A stretch of DNA of 64,000 bases from Planktothrix sp. PCC 11201 (lineage in GTDB: Bacteria > Cyanobacteriota > Cyanobacteriia > Cyanobacteriales > Microcoleaceae): contig NZ_LT797710.1 in the NCBI RefSeq assembly GCF_900009135.1, positions 482,913-546,912 on the forward strand, given 5' to 3'. The translations under genes and the position numbers were made by a program. Positions 19,286 through 27,118 of the stretch are shown piece by piece. The number at the start of each line of letters is the position of its first letter. The stretch's first letter is position 1. The notes beneath the pieces are model-generated. The model did no database searches, was not told the origin of the DNA, and saw only the letters and a program-made list of their open reading frames with translations.

Positions 19286-20905
19286 TCATTTCTGAATAAT
19301 TAATTGATAGGCTTGATACAGAATTTTGACGGGTTGAGAGATGGTTTTAAGAAATTGATCAATTCCTTTACCCGTATCTTCTTCAGGGTGTTCAGGATCT
19401 CGATATTCATAATCATCAAAAATCATAATTCCTCCCGGTTTAAGTAAATTCCAAGAAAGCAAAGCATCCTGTAAGACCACCGAGGCTAAATGACAGCCAT
19501 CAATATAAACAAAATTGTAGGTATTATGAGTTAGGGTTGCTAAGATTTCTTGGGAATATCCTTCTAATTTGGTGACTTTTTCGGCTACTCCGGTTTTAGT
19601 GATATTTAGATCAAATTCCGGTTTAAAACTTAAATCGATACAGGTTATTTTTGCCGTAGCATGGGTTAAAATATGATCAAGTAACCAACAAGCTGACATC
19701 CCTTGAAAACTACCGATTTCTAAGCCTTGAATTTCAGGACAGTCAGCAAAAGCAGATAGGGCTTTTTCCCAGTTGGGAATATTAACGCTAAACCAATCTT
19801 TGGTAAAACGATAATCTTTCTCCAGACTAGAATTCCATCCCCTTAAATGATGGGATTTTTGATGGGCTTGGATGGCGGTTTCTAATTCCCCGATTTCCGA
19901 TAAAAAGTTACCTAAATGGGTATGAGCATGGGGTAAATTAGGACTTAATAGTAGGGCTTTTTGAGAAGCTGCGATCGCTTCTTCCCATTGTTTTTGATAA
20001 CTATAAGCTCGACTTAAAGATAAGTAGATAAACGGATTTTTATATTCTAATTTTAACGCATCTTGATAACAAGCGATCGCCTCATCCCATTGTTGTAATT
20101 TAAGCTTGATTTCCGCAATTTGAAAACGGGGTAAATAGGCTGTGGGACTTAATTCTATGGCTCGCTGGTAACAATGAATTGCATTTTCCCATTTGTTTAA
20201 TTGTTTATTCGCATTCCCTAAACCCAGATAGGAAGCAAACATTTGATTATTCCTCTCCACAGCTTGACTATAAAATTGAATAGCCTTATCCCACTGTTGG
20301 AGTTGCATATAAACCTCTCCTAAATTATGATAGGGTTCATACCCATTTGGGTTAGCTTGAATGGCATTTTGATAACAAAAAATTGCTGGATTGATTTCCC
20401 GTTTTTGAAACATTCGATTTCCCAGGTTTAAATAGTCAGTAAATGTCCCTAAACTTGGTTCTAAATGCAAGGCTTTATACCAGAGTTCCTCCCCTTCATA
20501 CTGTTGATCAATTTCCATCAAAACCTTGGCTAAATTTAGATAAACTACCGCCAGATTAGGATTACATTCTATCGCTTTTCGATAATTAAAAATTGCCGTT
20601 TCCCAGTCTTGTTTTTGACTATAAATATCTCCTAAATTTCCATAAACTTCTGCATAGTTTGGCTGTAGTTTCAGGGCTTTCCGATACCAAAATTCCGCCT
20701 GTTCAAAATCCTCTTGCACTTGCCAAATCACCCCTAACATTTTAGAAATGGGTGCATAGTCTGGATCTAAATTAAGAGCCGCCAAACAAACAGAAAGTGC
20801 TTGATCAACCTGTTGATGTGCTAAATAATAATTAGCCTGTTGATATAAATATTTAACAAAAGTCTTGGGATTTAAAGATGAGTCCATTGGGTCAGTTTGA
20901 GTCAA
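19286..20905 (-). CDS. TPR protein fused to a class I methyltransferase
   Basis: The 539-residue protein has about ten tetratricopeptide repeats in residues 10-360 (units such as EVYGNLGDIYSQKQDWETAI). A Rossmann methyltransferase of the Methyltransf_24 type follows at about 375-539. SAM motif I is LEIGSFQGMSA, followed by ITCIDLSF, VYIDGCH and LKPGGIMIFDDYEY. TPR-methyltransferase fusions in cyanobacteria are often linked to glycan or secondary-metabolite work, but the substrate cannot be inferred here. There is no signal peptide. It shares its strand with the next gene but is separated by 65 bp. Confidence 0.85.
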   Translation of the reverse strand: MTQTDPMDSSLNPKTFVKYLYQQANYYLAHQQVDQALSVCLAALNLDPDYAPISKMLGVIWQVQEDFEQAEFWYRKALKLQPNYAEVYGNLGDIYSQKQDWETAIFNYRKAIECNPNLAVVYLNLAKVLMEIDQQYEGEELWYKALHLEPSLGTFTDYLNLGNRMFQKREINPAIFCYQNAIQANPNGYEPYHNLGEVYMQLQQWDKAIQFYSQAVERNNQMFASYLGLGNANKQLNKWENAIHCYQRAIELSPTAYLPRFQIAEIKLKLQQWDEAIACYQDALKLEYKNPFIYLSLSRAYSYQKQWEEAIAASQKALLLSPNLPHAHTHLGNFLSEIGELETAIQAHQKSHHLRGWNSSLEKDYRFTKDWFSVNIPNWEKALSAFADCPEIQGLEIGSFQGMSACWLLDHILTHATAKITCIDLSFKPEFDLNITKTGVAEKVTKLEGYSQEILATLTHNTYNFVYIDGCHLASVVLQDALLSWNLLKPGGIMIFDDYEYRDPEHPEEDTGKGIDQFLKTISQPVKILYQAYQLIIQK

Positions 20906-20970
20906 GGGTTGAGGGTTTGGGTTGAAGGTTAAGGGTTAACCATCAACCTAAACTACTATCTACTTTCTAA

Positions 20971-21567
20971 TCAACCTAAACGGTGATTACTTTCCATTTG
21001 AACGGTGCTTTCTTCAGGGGAAGGAGAGGTTAATAAAGGACTGTTTTTCGGTTTTAATACCGCTTGAATAGTTCTTAAAAAACGATTGGGTTTAGGTACT
21101 TGACCATTTAATAATTGACGTTCTTTGACTTTTTTCGCCAGATGACGCATTACGGATAAGTCTAATTCGTCAATGAAGTGATCTGCAATCTTTTCCCCCA
21201 TGAATTCTATGGCTTCAGAATACTGTTCCATTAAGGATTCTACGGCCTGCGAAGCGTCGGTTATGATCTGATCAGAAACGGGATTTTGATCAATAATAGG
21301 TGGCTGAACTTCTACCGTAGCTTGGACTCGATTGAGACGATGATTTAAGAAATTTTGATACTCGTCAATGGTCATTCCCAAATTATAAATATGATGATGA
21401 ACATGATCAATTAAATTGACTTCTGCAGGAGCAAATAGATCATCCTGTTGACAAATTCCATGCAAACTTGCCCAAGTTTTTAGGGTATTCGCATCATGGA
21501 GTTGATAGCGGTCTAAAAGTTGAGTAGTTGTCATATTTGTTTCGGGAGTTGGTTTAAAATCACTCAT
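20971..21567 (-). CDS. Conserved hypothetical protein, HTH-like N-terminus
   Basis: I do not recognise this 198-residue protein. The N-terminal 80 residues (TTTQLLDRYQLHDANTLKTW, followed by helical sequence) look like a small MerR/Xre-type helix-turn-helix, which is an inference from the helix pattern only. The middle contains a helical acidic part (VESLMEQYSEAIEFMGEKIA), and the C-terminus is Ser/Pro-rich and probably disordered. It lies directly upstream of the TPR-methyltransferase gene on the same strand and may be cotranscribed. Confidence 0.6.
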   Translation of the reverse strand: MSDFKPTPETNMTTTQLLDRYQLHDANTLKTWASLHGICQQDDLFAPAEVNLIDHVHHHIYNLGMTIDEYQNFLNHRLNRVQATVEVQPPIIDQNPVSDQIITDASQAVESLMEQYSEAIEFMGEKIADHFIDELDLSVMRHLAKKVKERQLLNGQVPKPNRFLRTIQAVLKPKNSPLLTSPSPEESTVQMESNHRLG

Positions 21568-22193
21568 GGATTAATCCTCATTTACAGCTATATCTGACAG
21601 TTTGTTTAACACTTTTGATTGCAGTTAATATGGTATACTAAATTAATACTAATTCAAGGCAATAGGCAATGGGCAATAGGCAATAGTAATTTATTTTTCA
21701 ATGTTTATAACAAAAGCAATAATCCTTTTATGATAACAGCAAAATGCTATCTGAAGAAAAATACCCAATCAGCTTGAATTAGTCAAGGCTTAAGGACTCC
21801 GACTAAAGAAACCGGGTTTTTTACCGAATCTGCGGGTATCGAATGAAGTATAGCGCCGCAACAGACCCCACTAAACCAAAGTCAATGCTATTAGCCGTGA
21901 TCGCAGTATTCACATCCCGCCCTGAGTCAAAGTAGTGGCTCTCCCTAAGTCCTGCTGCTCCAACTTCAGTTCCCACAAATTGCGATCACCTAAAGCCTGA
22001 CATTCTTTGGAATCTATGAGACGGTCTACATAGTAAAATAATCCTACCAACTTACCGTACTATATACGGCATCCCTGTACTCTCAGTTATGACGGGTACA
22101 GAAGGGCTGTATATATAGTTTAATTACAATTAGATAGAGATCAAGTCATTAAAAGTCAAATATTTCCACCCTTATTTTTGTTTAAGTCCCACT
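21568..22193. other. 626-bp gene-poor region with repeats and a gene remnant
   Basis: It holds a CAATAGG/CAATGGG heptamer repeat (about 21658-21687), a fragment of the MITE motif (GAAACCGGGTTT at about 21807) and a binding-protein gene remnant on the minus strand. At the right end is the 25-bp sequence shared with 3534-3558. Confidence 0.6.
21821..21985 (-). pseudogene. Remnant of a NitT/TauT-type ABC substrate-binding protein
   Basis: A 54-codon open stretch without a start reads SQFVGTEVGAAGL, then HYFDSGRDVNTAITANSIDF and GLVGSVAALYFIR, and ends at a stop at 21821. The FDSGRDVNTA...SIDFGLVGS pattern is that of periplasmic binding proteins for nitrate, taurine or sulfonates. No start, signal peptide or C-terminal half is left, so it is a decayed fragment. 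Confidence 0.5.
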
Positions 22194-22463
22194 ATGCCAA
22201 TCTACGATTATTTCTGTCCCAGCAACAACCAAACAGTAGAAGTGATGCACTCCTTGACCCAAGAGATCACTACCTGGGGTGAAGTTTGTCAGTTAGCCAA
22301 CTGTGACCTGGGAGATACTCCTAAAGATGCTCCAGTTCGTCGGGTGCTGAGTGCGCCGATGCTATCTATTCCTACTTCTAATGCCGATTACAAGAACGCC
22401 GGATTTACGAAGTTAGTCAAACGAGATCAGGGAGTTTATGAAAATGTCACGGCTTCGGATTAA
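22194..22463 (+). CDS. Small FmdB-like zinc-ribbon protein
   Basis: The 89-residue protein begins MPIYDYFCPSNNQTVEVMH, like FmdB-family zinc ribbons, and has C33 and C38 (EVCQLANCD). The usual CxxC pairs are reduced, so metal binding is doubtful. The C-terminal part is conserved-looking but unknown. There is no Shine-Dalgarno sequence; the start region (22173-22197) is duplicated at 3534-3558. The 3' end overlaps the convergent gene at 22447 by 17 bp. Confidence 0.65.
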   Translation: MPIYDYFCPSNNQTVEVMHSLTQEITTWGEVCQLANCDLGDTPKDAPVRRVLSAPMLSIPTSNADYKNAGFTKLVKRDQGVYENVTASD

Positions 22464-22941
22464 CTGAACTAGATTGATGTTTACCTTTTTCCTTTTCTGT
22501 ATCATCCATGAATCCCTTTAACTTCTTGTAAAAATCAGGATGTTTTAGGGATAATTTATCGGTTTGATTCGGTTCTAATTCATTGTTTTCAGATAGTTTA
22601 AGGTTTTGCTCTGTTATTGATGTATCTTTATTTTGACTCCCTAGTAATAAATTTGGGGGAAAACGATGACAAATTAAACGTTCAAATTCTGGAGTAAAAT
22701 GATGAATTTTTTGTCCTCGTCTTTGCCAATAAACTAAGATATGTTCCACAGAAATAGCTTTATAGCGTCCCTGATATAAAGATTCTAAAATAGCGGGTAA
22801 AAACCAATCTGGATCATATTTTTTTTGCCACCGATCAATAATTTGTTCCGGGGTCTGGTCTGCTAATTCAAAGCCATAATATTTGAGTAAATCAGCAGGT
22901 TTGACCGAGCTAGAAAGGCTCCAAGGATCTTCTATCGGCAT
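22447..22941 (-). CDS. Conserved cyanobacterial hypothetical protein
   Basis: About 164 residues from the ATG at 22941 (MPIEDPWSLSSSVKPADLLK), chosen because upstream codons to 23007 are unlike protein and the frame then opens on a non-ATG codon. The central region DRWQKKYDPDWFLPAILESL and GRYKAISVEHILVYWQRRGQ looks globular. The last 60 residues are polar and probably disordered. I do not recognise a family with known function. Confidence 0.65.
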   Translation of the reverse strand: MPIEDPWSLSSSVKPADLLKYYGFELADQTPEQIIDRWQKKYDPDWFLPAILESLYQGRYKAISVEHILVYWQRRGQKIHHFTPEFERLICHRFPPNLLLGSQNKDTSITEQNLKLSENNELEPNQTDKLSLKHPDFYKKLKGFMDDTEKEKGKHQSSSVNPKP

Positions 22942-23143
22942 TATGACCTGAGATTTACGCGGTTCTTCATCCCTAAAGGGAAAGTCTACAGCAAACAGAA
23001 AAATCACCTCCTTGGTATCAATATTGTAGCAGGCAATCTTGCTATCTTGCTATAGGGAGGAAAAGGAATTCACCGCAAGCGGTTTACTGCATCAAAATTA
23101 TTCTACTCAGTTTTCCATTCTGTTTCTGGAATATCAGCATTGA

Positions 23144-23311
23144 TCATAATATTGCGTAAGGTACCGAGAGGTAAATTCCGATCGCTTCTCGAATATTTTC
23201 TAAAGCTTCTGCTTCCGTTTCACCTGCGGAAACACAACCGGGTAACTCTGGACACCAAACAGCCCAATCTCCGGTTTCAGGGTCAGGTTCTAAAATAACA
23301 CGCCATTTCAT
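23144..23311 (-). CDS. Short HicB-like antitoxin, probably truncated
   Basis: The 55-residue frame MKWRVILEPDPETGDWAVWC followed by PELPGCVSAGETEAEALENI is a clear HicB/UPF0150 domain. It breaks at REAIG and ends in unrelated SVPYAIL. After the break, another frame reads NLPLGTLRNIMINADIPE down to a stop at 23103, which looks like the C-terminus of a HicA toxin (usual motif GTLRxIxxQAG). A deletion joining hicB to hicA would explain both. A 10-codon leader ORF (23309-23340) overlaps the start, as at the other HicB gene. Confidence 0.6.
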   Translation of the reverse strand: MKWRVILEPDPETGDWAVWCPELPGCVSAGETEAEALENIREAIGIYLSVPYAIL

Positions 23312-23424
23312 AAGGTTTTTTCCTGGTGATATTTAACCATCAAAAATGTTGAGTTAGAGGGAATTGTTTAACTCATTAGTTATTATAGATCGGATTTTGA
23401 ATTAAATCAGTTTTATTGAATCGG

Positions 23425-24663
23425 CTATTCAGGAATAATTTGATCAATCTCTTTCATAATAGTTAAAGTTGCTGTTAACGCGATCACAATTTTTTGATAA
23501 TGCAAAACATCATCAAACGATAAACTACGATTAGCTTTTTTACGATCTTTTAACCATTTATCTAACACTTGATACCCGCCAATTTTAAATCCCCAAATTT
23601 CCGGCAGTATCCCTTCAAAATAACGGGTTTTATTAATATAAACTCGTTGTTGTTGCGGTTTATAAGTTACTTCTGTAACGCTGTTATCTCCTTCGCCTTG
23701 ATATTTGGTAATTAAACGATTAAGTTGTTGAGATTCCATTAAGTGTAATTTAACTAATTCTTCGCCTTTTTGGGCTAAATTTTTAAATAATTGCTCATTG
23801 CTGGTTAGGGGTAAGCGAGGAAAATCTATTTTTAAATATTCTGCATATCGTTGACGATAGGTGGGACTATGGAAAATGGCATAAGCATAATAAAATATCT
23901 GTTCCGGGGTGGGAATATATCCTAATTTTGCTTTAATTTCACTCAGGAAGTTAGGAGAAAAGTTAGAATTACGTTCCGTAAATAAGTTGTATTGATCGTT
24001 TTCGATATCGGGGTAAATGTAGAGAGGAAAAATATTAACACCGCCACGTCTAAAGATATTTGTATCTACAGAGGTTTTGGAAACTGTAACTAAACTCCAT
24101 TCTGGATCATCTACTGCTTGTCCTTGACGACCTATAGCTATAGCTAAATTTTGATGATTTATATTAATTAGATGTCGCATTACTTCATTTCTAGGTCTTT
24201 CTGATATATTTTGATGATGATAATAATTTCTCCAATCAAAAGGGCGATAAAGACAATGGGTAAAATATTTTTCCCATTCACAATTATTTGCCAATAAATA
24301 TCTACTTTCTTTTATTTTCCATTCATTGGTATCATTGATATTATATTTTTGAGCAATAACATCATCGGTAATATTTAAGTTTATAAAATCTTCTATCCGT
24401 TTTTGAAGTACATCAGCATCAAAATCTAAAGCGAAGTGATCTCGATGGGTTTTAATACCACTTGAATTAACGGGCATTATATCAGTAATTTTCCAGCCTT
24501 GGTTATATTCTACTAATAAATCTTGATTTTGAGGAATAAAAAGATAAAAAGGTGAAGTAGGAAAAATTTCTTTCCACTCAATTGTAGTAAAATCATTTTC
24601 ATTAAGATAACTATACTTATATTCTCGTGAACCCCAAATATCAACATGATAATATTTAGTCAT
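23425..24663 (-). CDS. C-terminal part of a split type ISP/IIG-like R-M enzyme
   Basis: The 412-residue ORF begins MTKYYHVDIWGSREYKYSYL and continues SPFYLFIPQNQDLLVEYNQG. In single-chain Eco57I/LlaBIII-like enzymes this follows the methyltransferase domain and includes the target-recognition region. It is in the same reading frame as the upstream half at 24880 (frame offset divisible by three), separated by a HicB-like gene. The ATG overlaps the HicB stop (ATGAC). Its C-terminal motif LPEIWGFKIGGYQVLDKWLK is typical of these proteins. It could act with the N-terminal half in trans or be a dead fragment. Confidence 0.8.
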   Translation of the reverse strand: MTKYYHVDIWGSREYKYSYLNENDFTTIEWKEIFPTSPFYLFIPQNQDLLVEYNQGWKITDIMPVNSSGIKTHRDHFALDFDADVLQKRIEDFINLNITDDVIAQKYNINDTNEWKIKESRYLLANNCEWEKYFTHCLYRPFDWRNYYHHQNISERPRNEVMRHLININHQNLAIAIGRQGQAVDDPEWSLVTVSKTSVDTNIFRRGGVNIFPLYIYPDIENDQYNLFTERNSNFSPNFLSEIKAKLGYIPTPEQIFYYAYAIFHSPTYRQRYAEYLKIDFPRLPLTSNEQLFKNLAQKGEELVKLHLMESQQLNRLITKYQGEGDNSVTEVTYKPQQQRVYINKTRYFEGILPEIWGFKIGGYQVLDKWLKDRKKANRSLSFDDVLHYQKIVIALTATLTIMKEIDQIIPE

Positions 24664-24883
24664 TTGCTACCTCCAATTGAGTCACAAACACTTCTGAACG
24701 TAAGCGATTTTGTACTTCTGAGGGATCAGCTTCTTCAAAAAACAATTCTAAAGCTTCAATCAAATTATTTCTTGCATCTTCAATAGAATCACCTTGACTA
24801 GCAATATCTAGTTCTGGGCATAAAGCAACATAACCATCACCTTCACGCTCAATGATAGCTGTAAATTTTGGGGCTCGGATCAT
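24656..24883 (-). CDS. HicB-like antitoxin inserted in the R-M gene
   Basis: The 75-residue protein is a HicB-family (UPF0150) partial RNase H fold: FTAIIEREGDGYVALCPELD and SIEDARNNLIEALELFFEEA. HicB normally neutralises the mRNA-cutting toxin HicA; no hicA is next to it. It overlaps the upstream ORF by ATGA and the downstream ORF by ATGAC, giving translational coupling on both sides. AGGAG lies 8 bp before its ATG. It sits between two same-frame halves of a methyltransferase. Confidence 0.85.
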   Translation of the reverse strand: MIRAPKFTAIIEREGDGYVALCPELDIASQGDSIEDARNNLIEALELFFEEADPSEVQNRLRSEVFVTQLEVAND

Positions 24884-26739
24884 CTTGTTTTCTCCTGGGC
24901 ATATTTAATCATAAAACAAACTGCAACTCCCTGCTGAATATCAAATACATTTTTATCGGGTAAACCATTGGGAGTCACTTCTTTTTTCTTACTATTACCA
25001 TGTAAATCTATTATATAGATTTCATCAAAGGTTTTCTCTAAACTTTGTCTCATCCCTCGAAAAGTAGGATTATCCAGATAACCATGATTGGTAATAAATG
25101 CTAAAATTCCCGAACCTGTACGGTCAATTCGCCATTGTCCAAACCGAATAAACTTAACATAATCATCTTGTAAGTATTTCGGGTTACGTTCTCCCAATGG
25201 TACACCATCTACATAATAATAGTCTTTAATTAATTCTGATATCCATTCACTGTTATTGGCAGAATGCCCCGAATAAGGGGGATTACCTATGACTATCATA
25301 ACCGGAAAATCTCGCTTAATTGCTGCGGCTTCATTGGCTTCTTGGGCAACATATTGACCAAATAATATATCGGATTTTTTTAACGCTTCATCTAAGGTAT
25401 TAGTTAAATAAATTCCTAACCGTTGTTTATCTTTAAATTGATAACCATAATTTTGCAATTGTAATCCTAATTTTAAATGGGCGATCGCATAGGGAGCCAT
25501 TAACAATTCAAATCCATATAAACGATTAAATAAATGATCCTTAACATAATCATTCCAACTACTTCCTAACCCCATTTCCTCTAAATTTTGGTAAATTTGA
25601 TTCACCACAGTATAGAGAAATGTTCCGGTTCCCGTTGCCGGATCAAGAATTTGTACCCTCGGCTGCTGGGTGGTTTTATCTTTACTATAATCTGCCAAAC
25701 CTAACGCTAAATTAAACCGATTTTTCAGAATTAAATCCACTGAACGCACGATAAAAGATACCACAGGTTCCGGTGTATAATAAACTCCTCTACTTTTCCG
25801 TAAGGCGGCATCATAAGCCGCTAGAAAGGTTTCATAAAAATGTACAACCGGATCTTCCTGTCGGGTATTTTTGCCAAAATCTTCTAAAATATTCGTCATA
25901 TTAACTTGGGCTAAAAGCTGGACTAAATCGTCAACAGCCCAATTAATTTGAGAAAGCGCATCCGTATCAACAACGGTATTAAATAACCGCTTTAAAAACG
26001 GGTTGGTATCGGGAATATATAACCCGGCTGTGCGCCGTTCAAACGCATAATTTTGAGGGTTTTGAGCATGACTAACTCTAGCTGTAAATAAACCATAGGC
26101 GACAGTTTGAGCATACATATCTGCAAAAGTAGATGGTTCTAAATTCGGTAATAAAACCTCTTGAAATCCCTTTTGAAGTTGATGCAGTTGTCCGGTTTCT
26201 GTTTCTAATTTTAAGGCTTCTATAACTGCATAACGAATGGCTTTTGTCAATCGTGCCATCTGTTTTGCTAAGTCTTCAGGGTTATTAATCATTTCACCCT
26301 GATAGTTCAGAAATCCTTGAATTAATTGATTTGTCGGTTCAGAATCAATTAGTTGAATCTGATGATTAACTTGTTCTCCTAAAACTGTTTTTAAGCGCAG
26401 TTTCCCGTTAATATACCAACGAAATTCTAAATAATTTGTTAAAATTAAGTTAGCCCCAATATGGGATTCTCGATAACGTTCTAACTGTTCTGTTTTTTCG
26501 ACGATTGATAAATCTATTCCTAAATCTTTGGCTTCTACATATCCAATTAATAACTCGCTTTTTCTAACCGTAAAATCAGGTATTCCAGCTTTATTTCCTT
26601 TTTCTTCAATACTGGCTTCAATTTGTTCTGAAGGATGATCTAATAAGGTTTTTAAAGTAGGATAGTGGGTGCGTTCACTTCCTCGTTGTAAATTTTTGTG
26701 AAGCGATCGCAAATAATTTTCAAAATTCATGCTAATCAT
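24880..26739 (-). CDS. Type ISP/IIG-like R-M enzyme, nuclease and methyltransferase half
   Basis: About 619 residues. An N-terminal PD-(D/E)xK nuclease is visible as IPDFTV...IGYVEAKDLG (residues near 55-73). The adenine methyltransferase follows, with motif I ILDPATGTGTFLY (near 365-375) and motif IV VIGNPPYSG (near 485-492). This order, nuclease-spacer-N6A methyltransferase, is that of single-chain restriction-modification enzymes. The chain stops at CFMIKYAQEKTR, just where homologs continue into the recognition region; that continuation is the ORF at 23425. ATG at 26739 or 26730 is the likely start. Confidence 0.85.
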   Translation of the reverse strand: MISMNFENYLRSLHKNLQRGSERTHYPTLKTLLDHPSEQIEASIEEKGNKAGIPDFTVRKSELLIGYVEAKDLGIDLSIVEKTEQLERYRESHIGANLILTNYLEFRWYINGKLRLKTVLGEQVNHQIQLIDSEPTNQLIQGFLNYQGEMINNPEDLAKQMARLTKAIRYAVIEALKLETETGQLHQLQKGFQEVLLPNLEPSTFADMYAQTVAYGLFTARVSHAQNPQNYAFERRTAGLYIPDTNPFLKRLFNTVVDTDALSQINWAVDDLVQLLAQVNMTNILEDFGKNTRQEDPVVHFYETFLAAYDAALRKSRGVYYTPEPVVSFIVRSVDLILKNRFNLALGLADYSKDKTTQQPRVQILDPATGTGTFLYTVVNQIYQNLEEMGLGSSWNDYVKDHLFNRLYGFELLMAPYAIAHLKLGLQLQNYGYQFKDKQRLGIYLTNTLDEALKKSDILFGQYVAQEANEAAAIKRDFPVMIVIGNPPYSGHSANNSEWISELIKDYYYVDGVPLGERNPKYLQDDYVKFIRFGQWRIDRTGSGILAFITNHGYLDNPTFRGMRQSLEKTFDEIYIIDLHGNSKKKEVTPNGLPDKNVFDIQQGVAVCFMIKYAQEKTR

Positions 26740-26745
26740 TCCCAA

Positions 26746-27118
26746 ATTAATCCTAGTTTTTATATGTTCTCATAAAATTTTCATTCTTTCGATAAAATGA
26801 TCTATAATAGAAAGAAGAACTAATTAGCATCGGGTTGGGAAGAAACTATCGCAATTATTGGTTTAACTGTTGAGGTGGAAAGTCATTATATTTGGCAAGG
26901 GAATGGCCAAAAGCTGTAAAATTACAAAATTGTAATCCAAACAGCATTATTCTTGTAATTTTCATAACCGTTAATATTACACAAGGTAAGTTGTTAGTTA
27001 GAGCTAACCCAAAATTTCAAAGTAGCAATCCCTGGATTTGGGGGTGTTGTTCGAGTGGTTCAAATAAAAAAAGTAACTAGCAACTTAACTCAAAAACTTA
27101 ATTAAGGGAGATTTTACT
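26746..27118. promoter_or_regulatory. Upstream region of the RTX-type gene
   Basis: This 373-bp AT-rich gap separates the divergent R-M gene and the RTX gene. TATAAT at 26803-26808 is a plausible -10 box for the plus strand, and AGGGAG at about 27106 is the ribosome binding site for the ATG at 27119. The 62-codon frame at 26892 shows no protein-like features. Confidence 0.45.

Noticed and set aside
26892-27080. 62-codon ORF upstream of the RTX gene
   Set aside because: Opens on a non-ATG codon and has no recognisable domain; probably part of the leader region.
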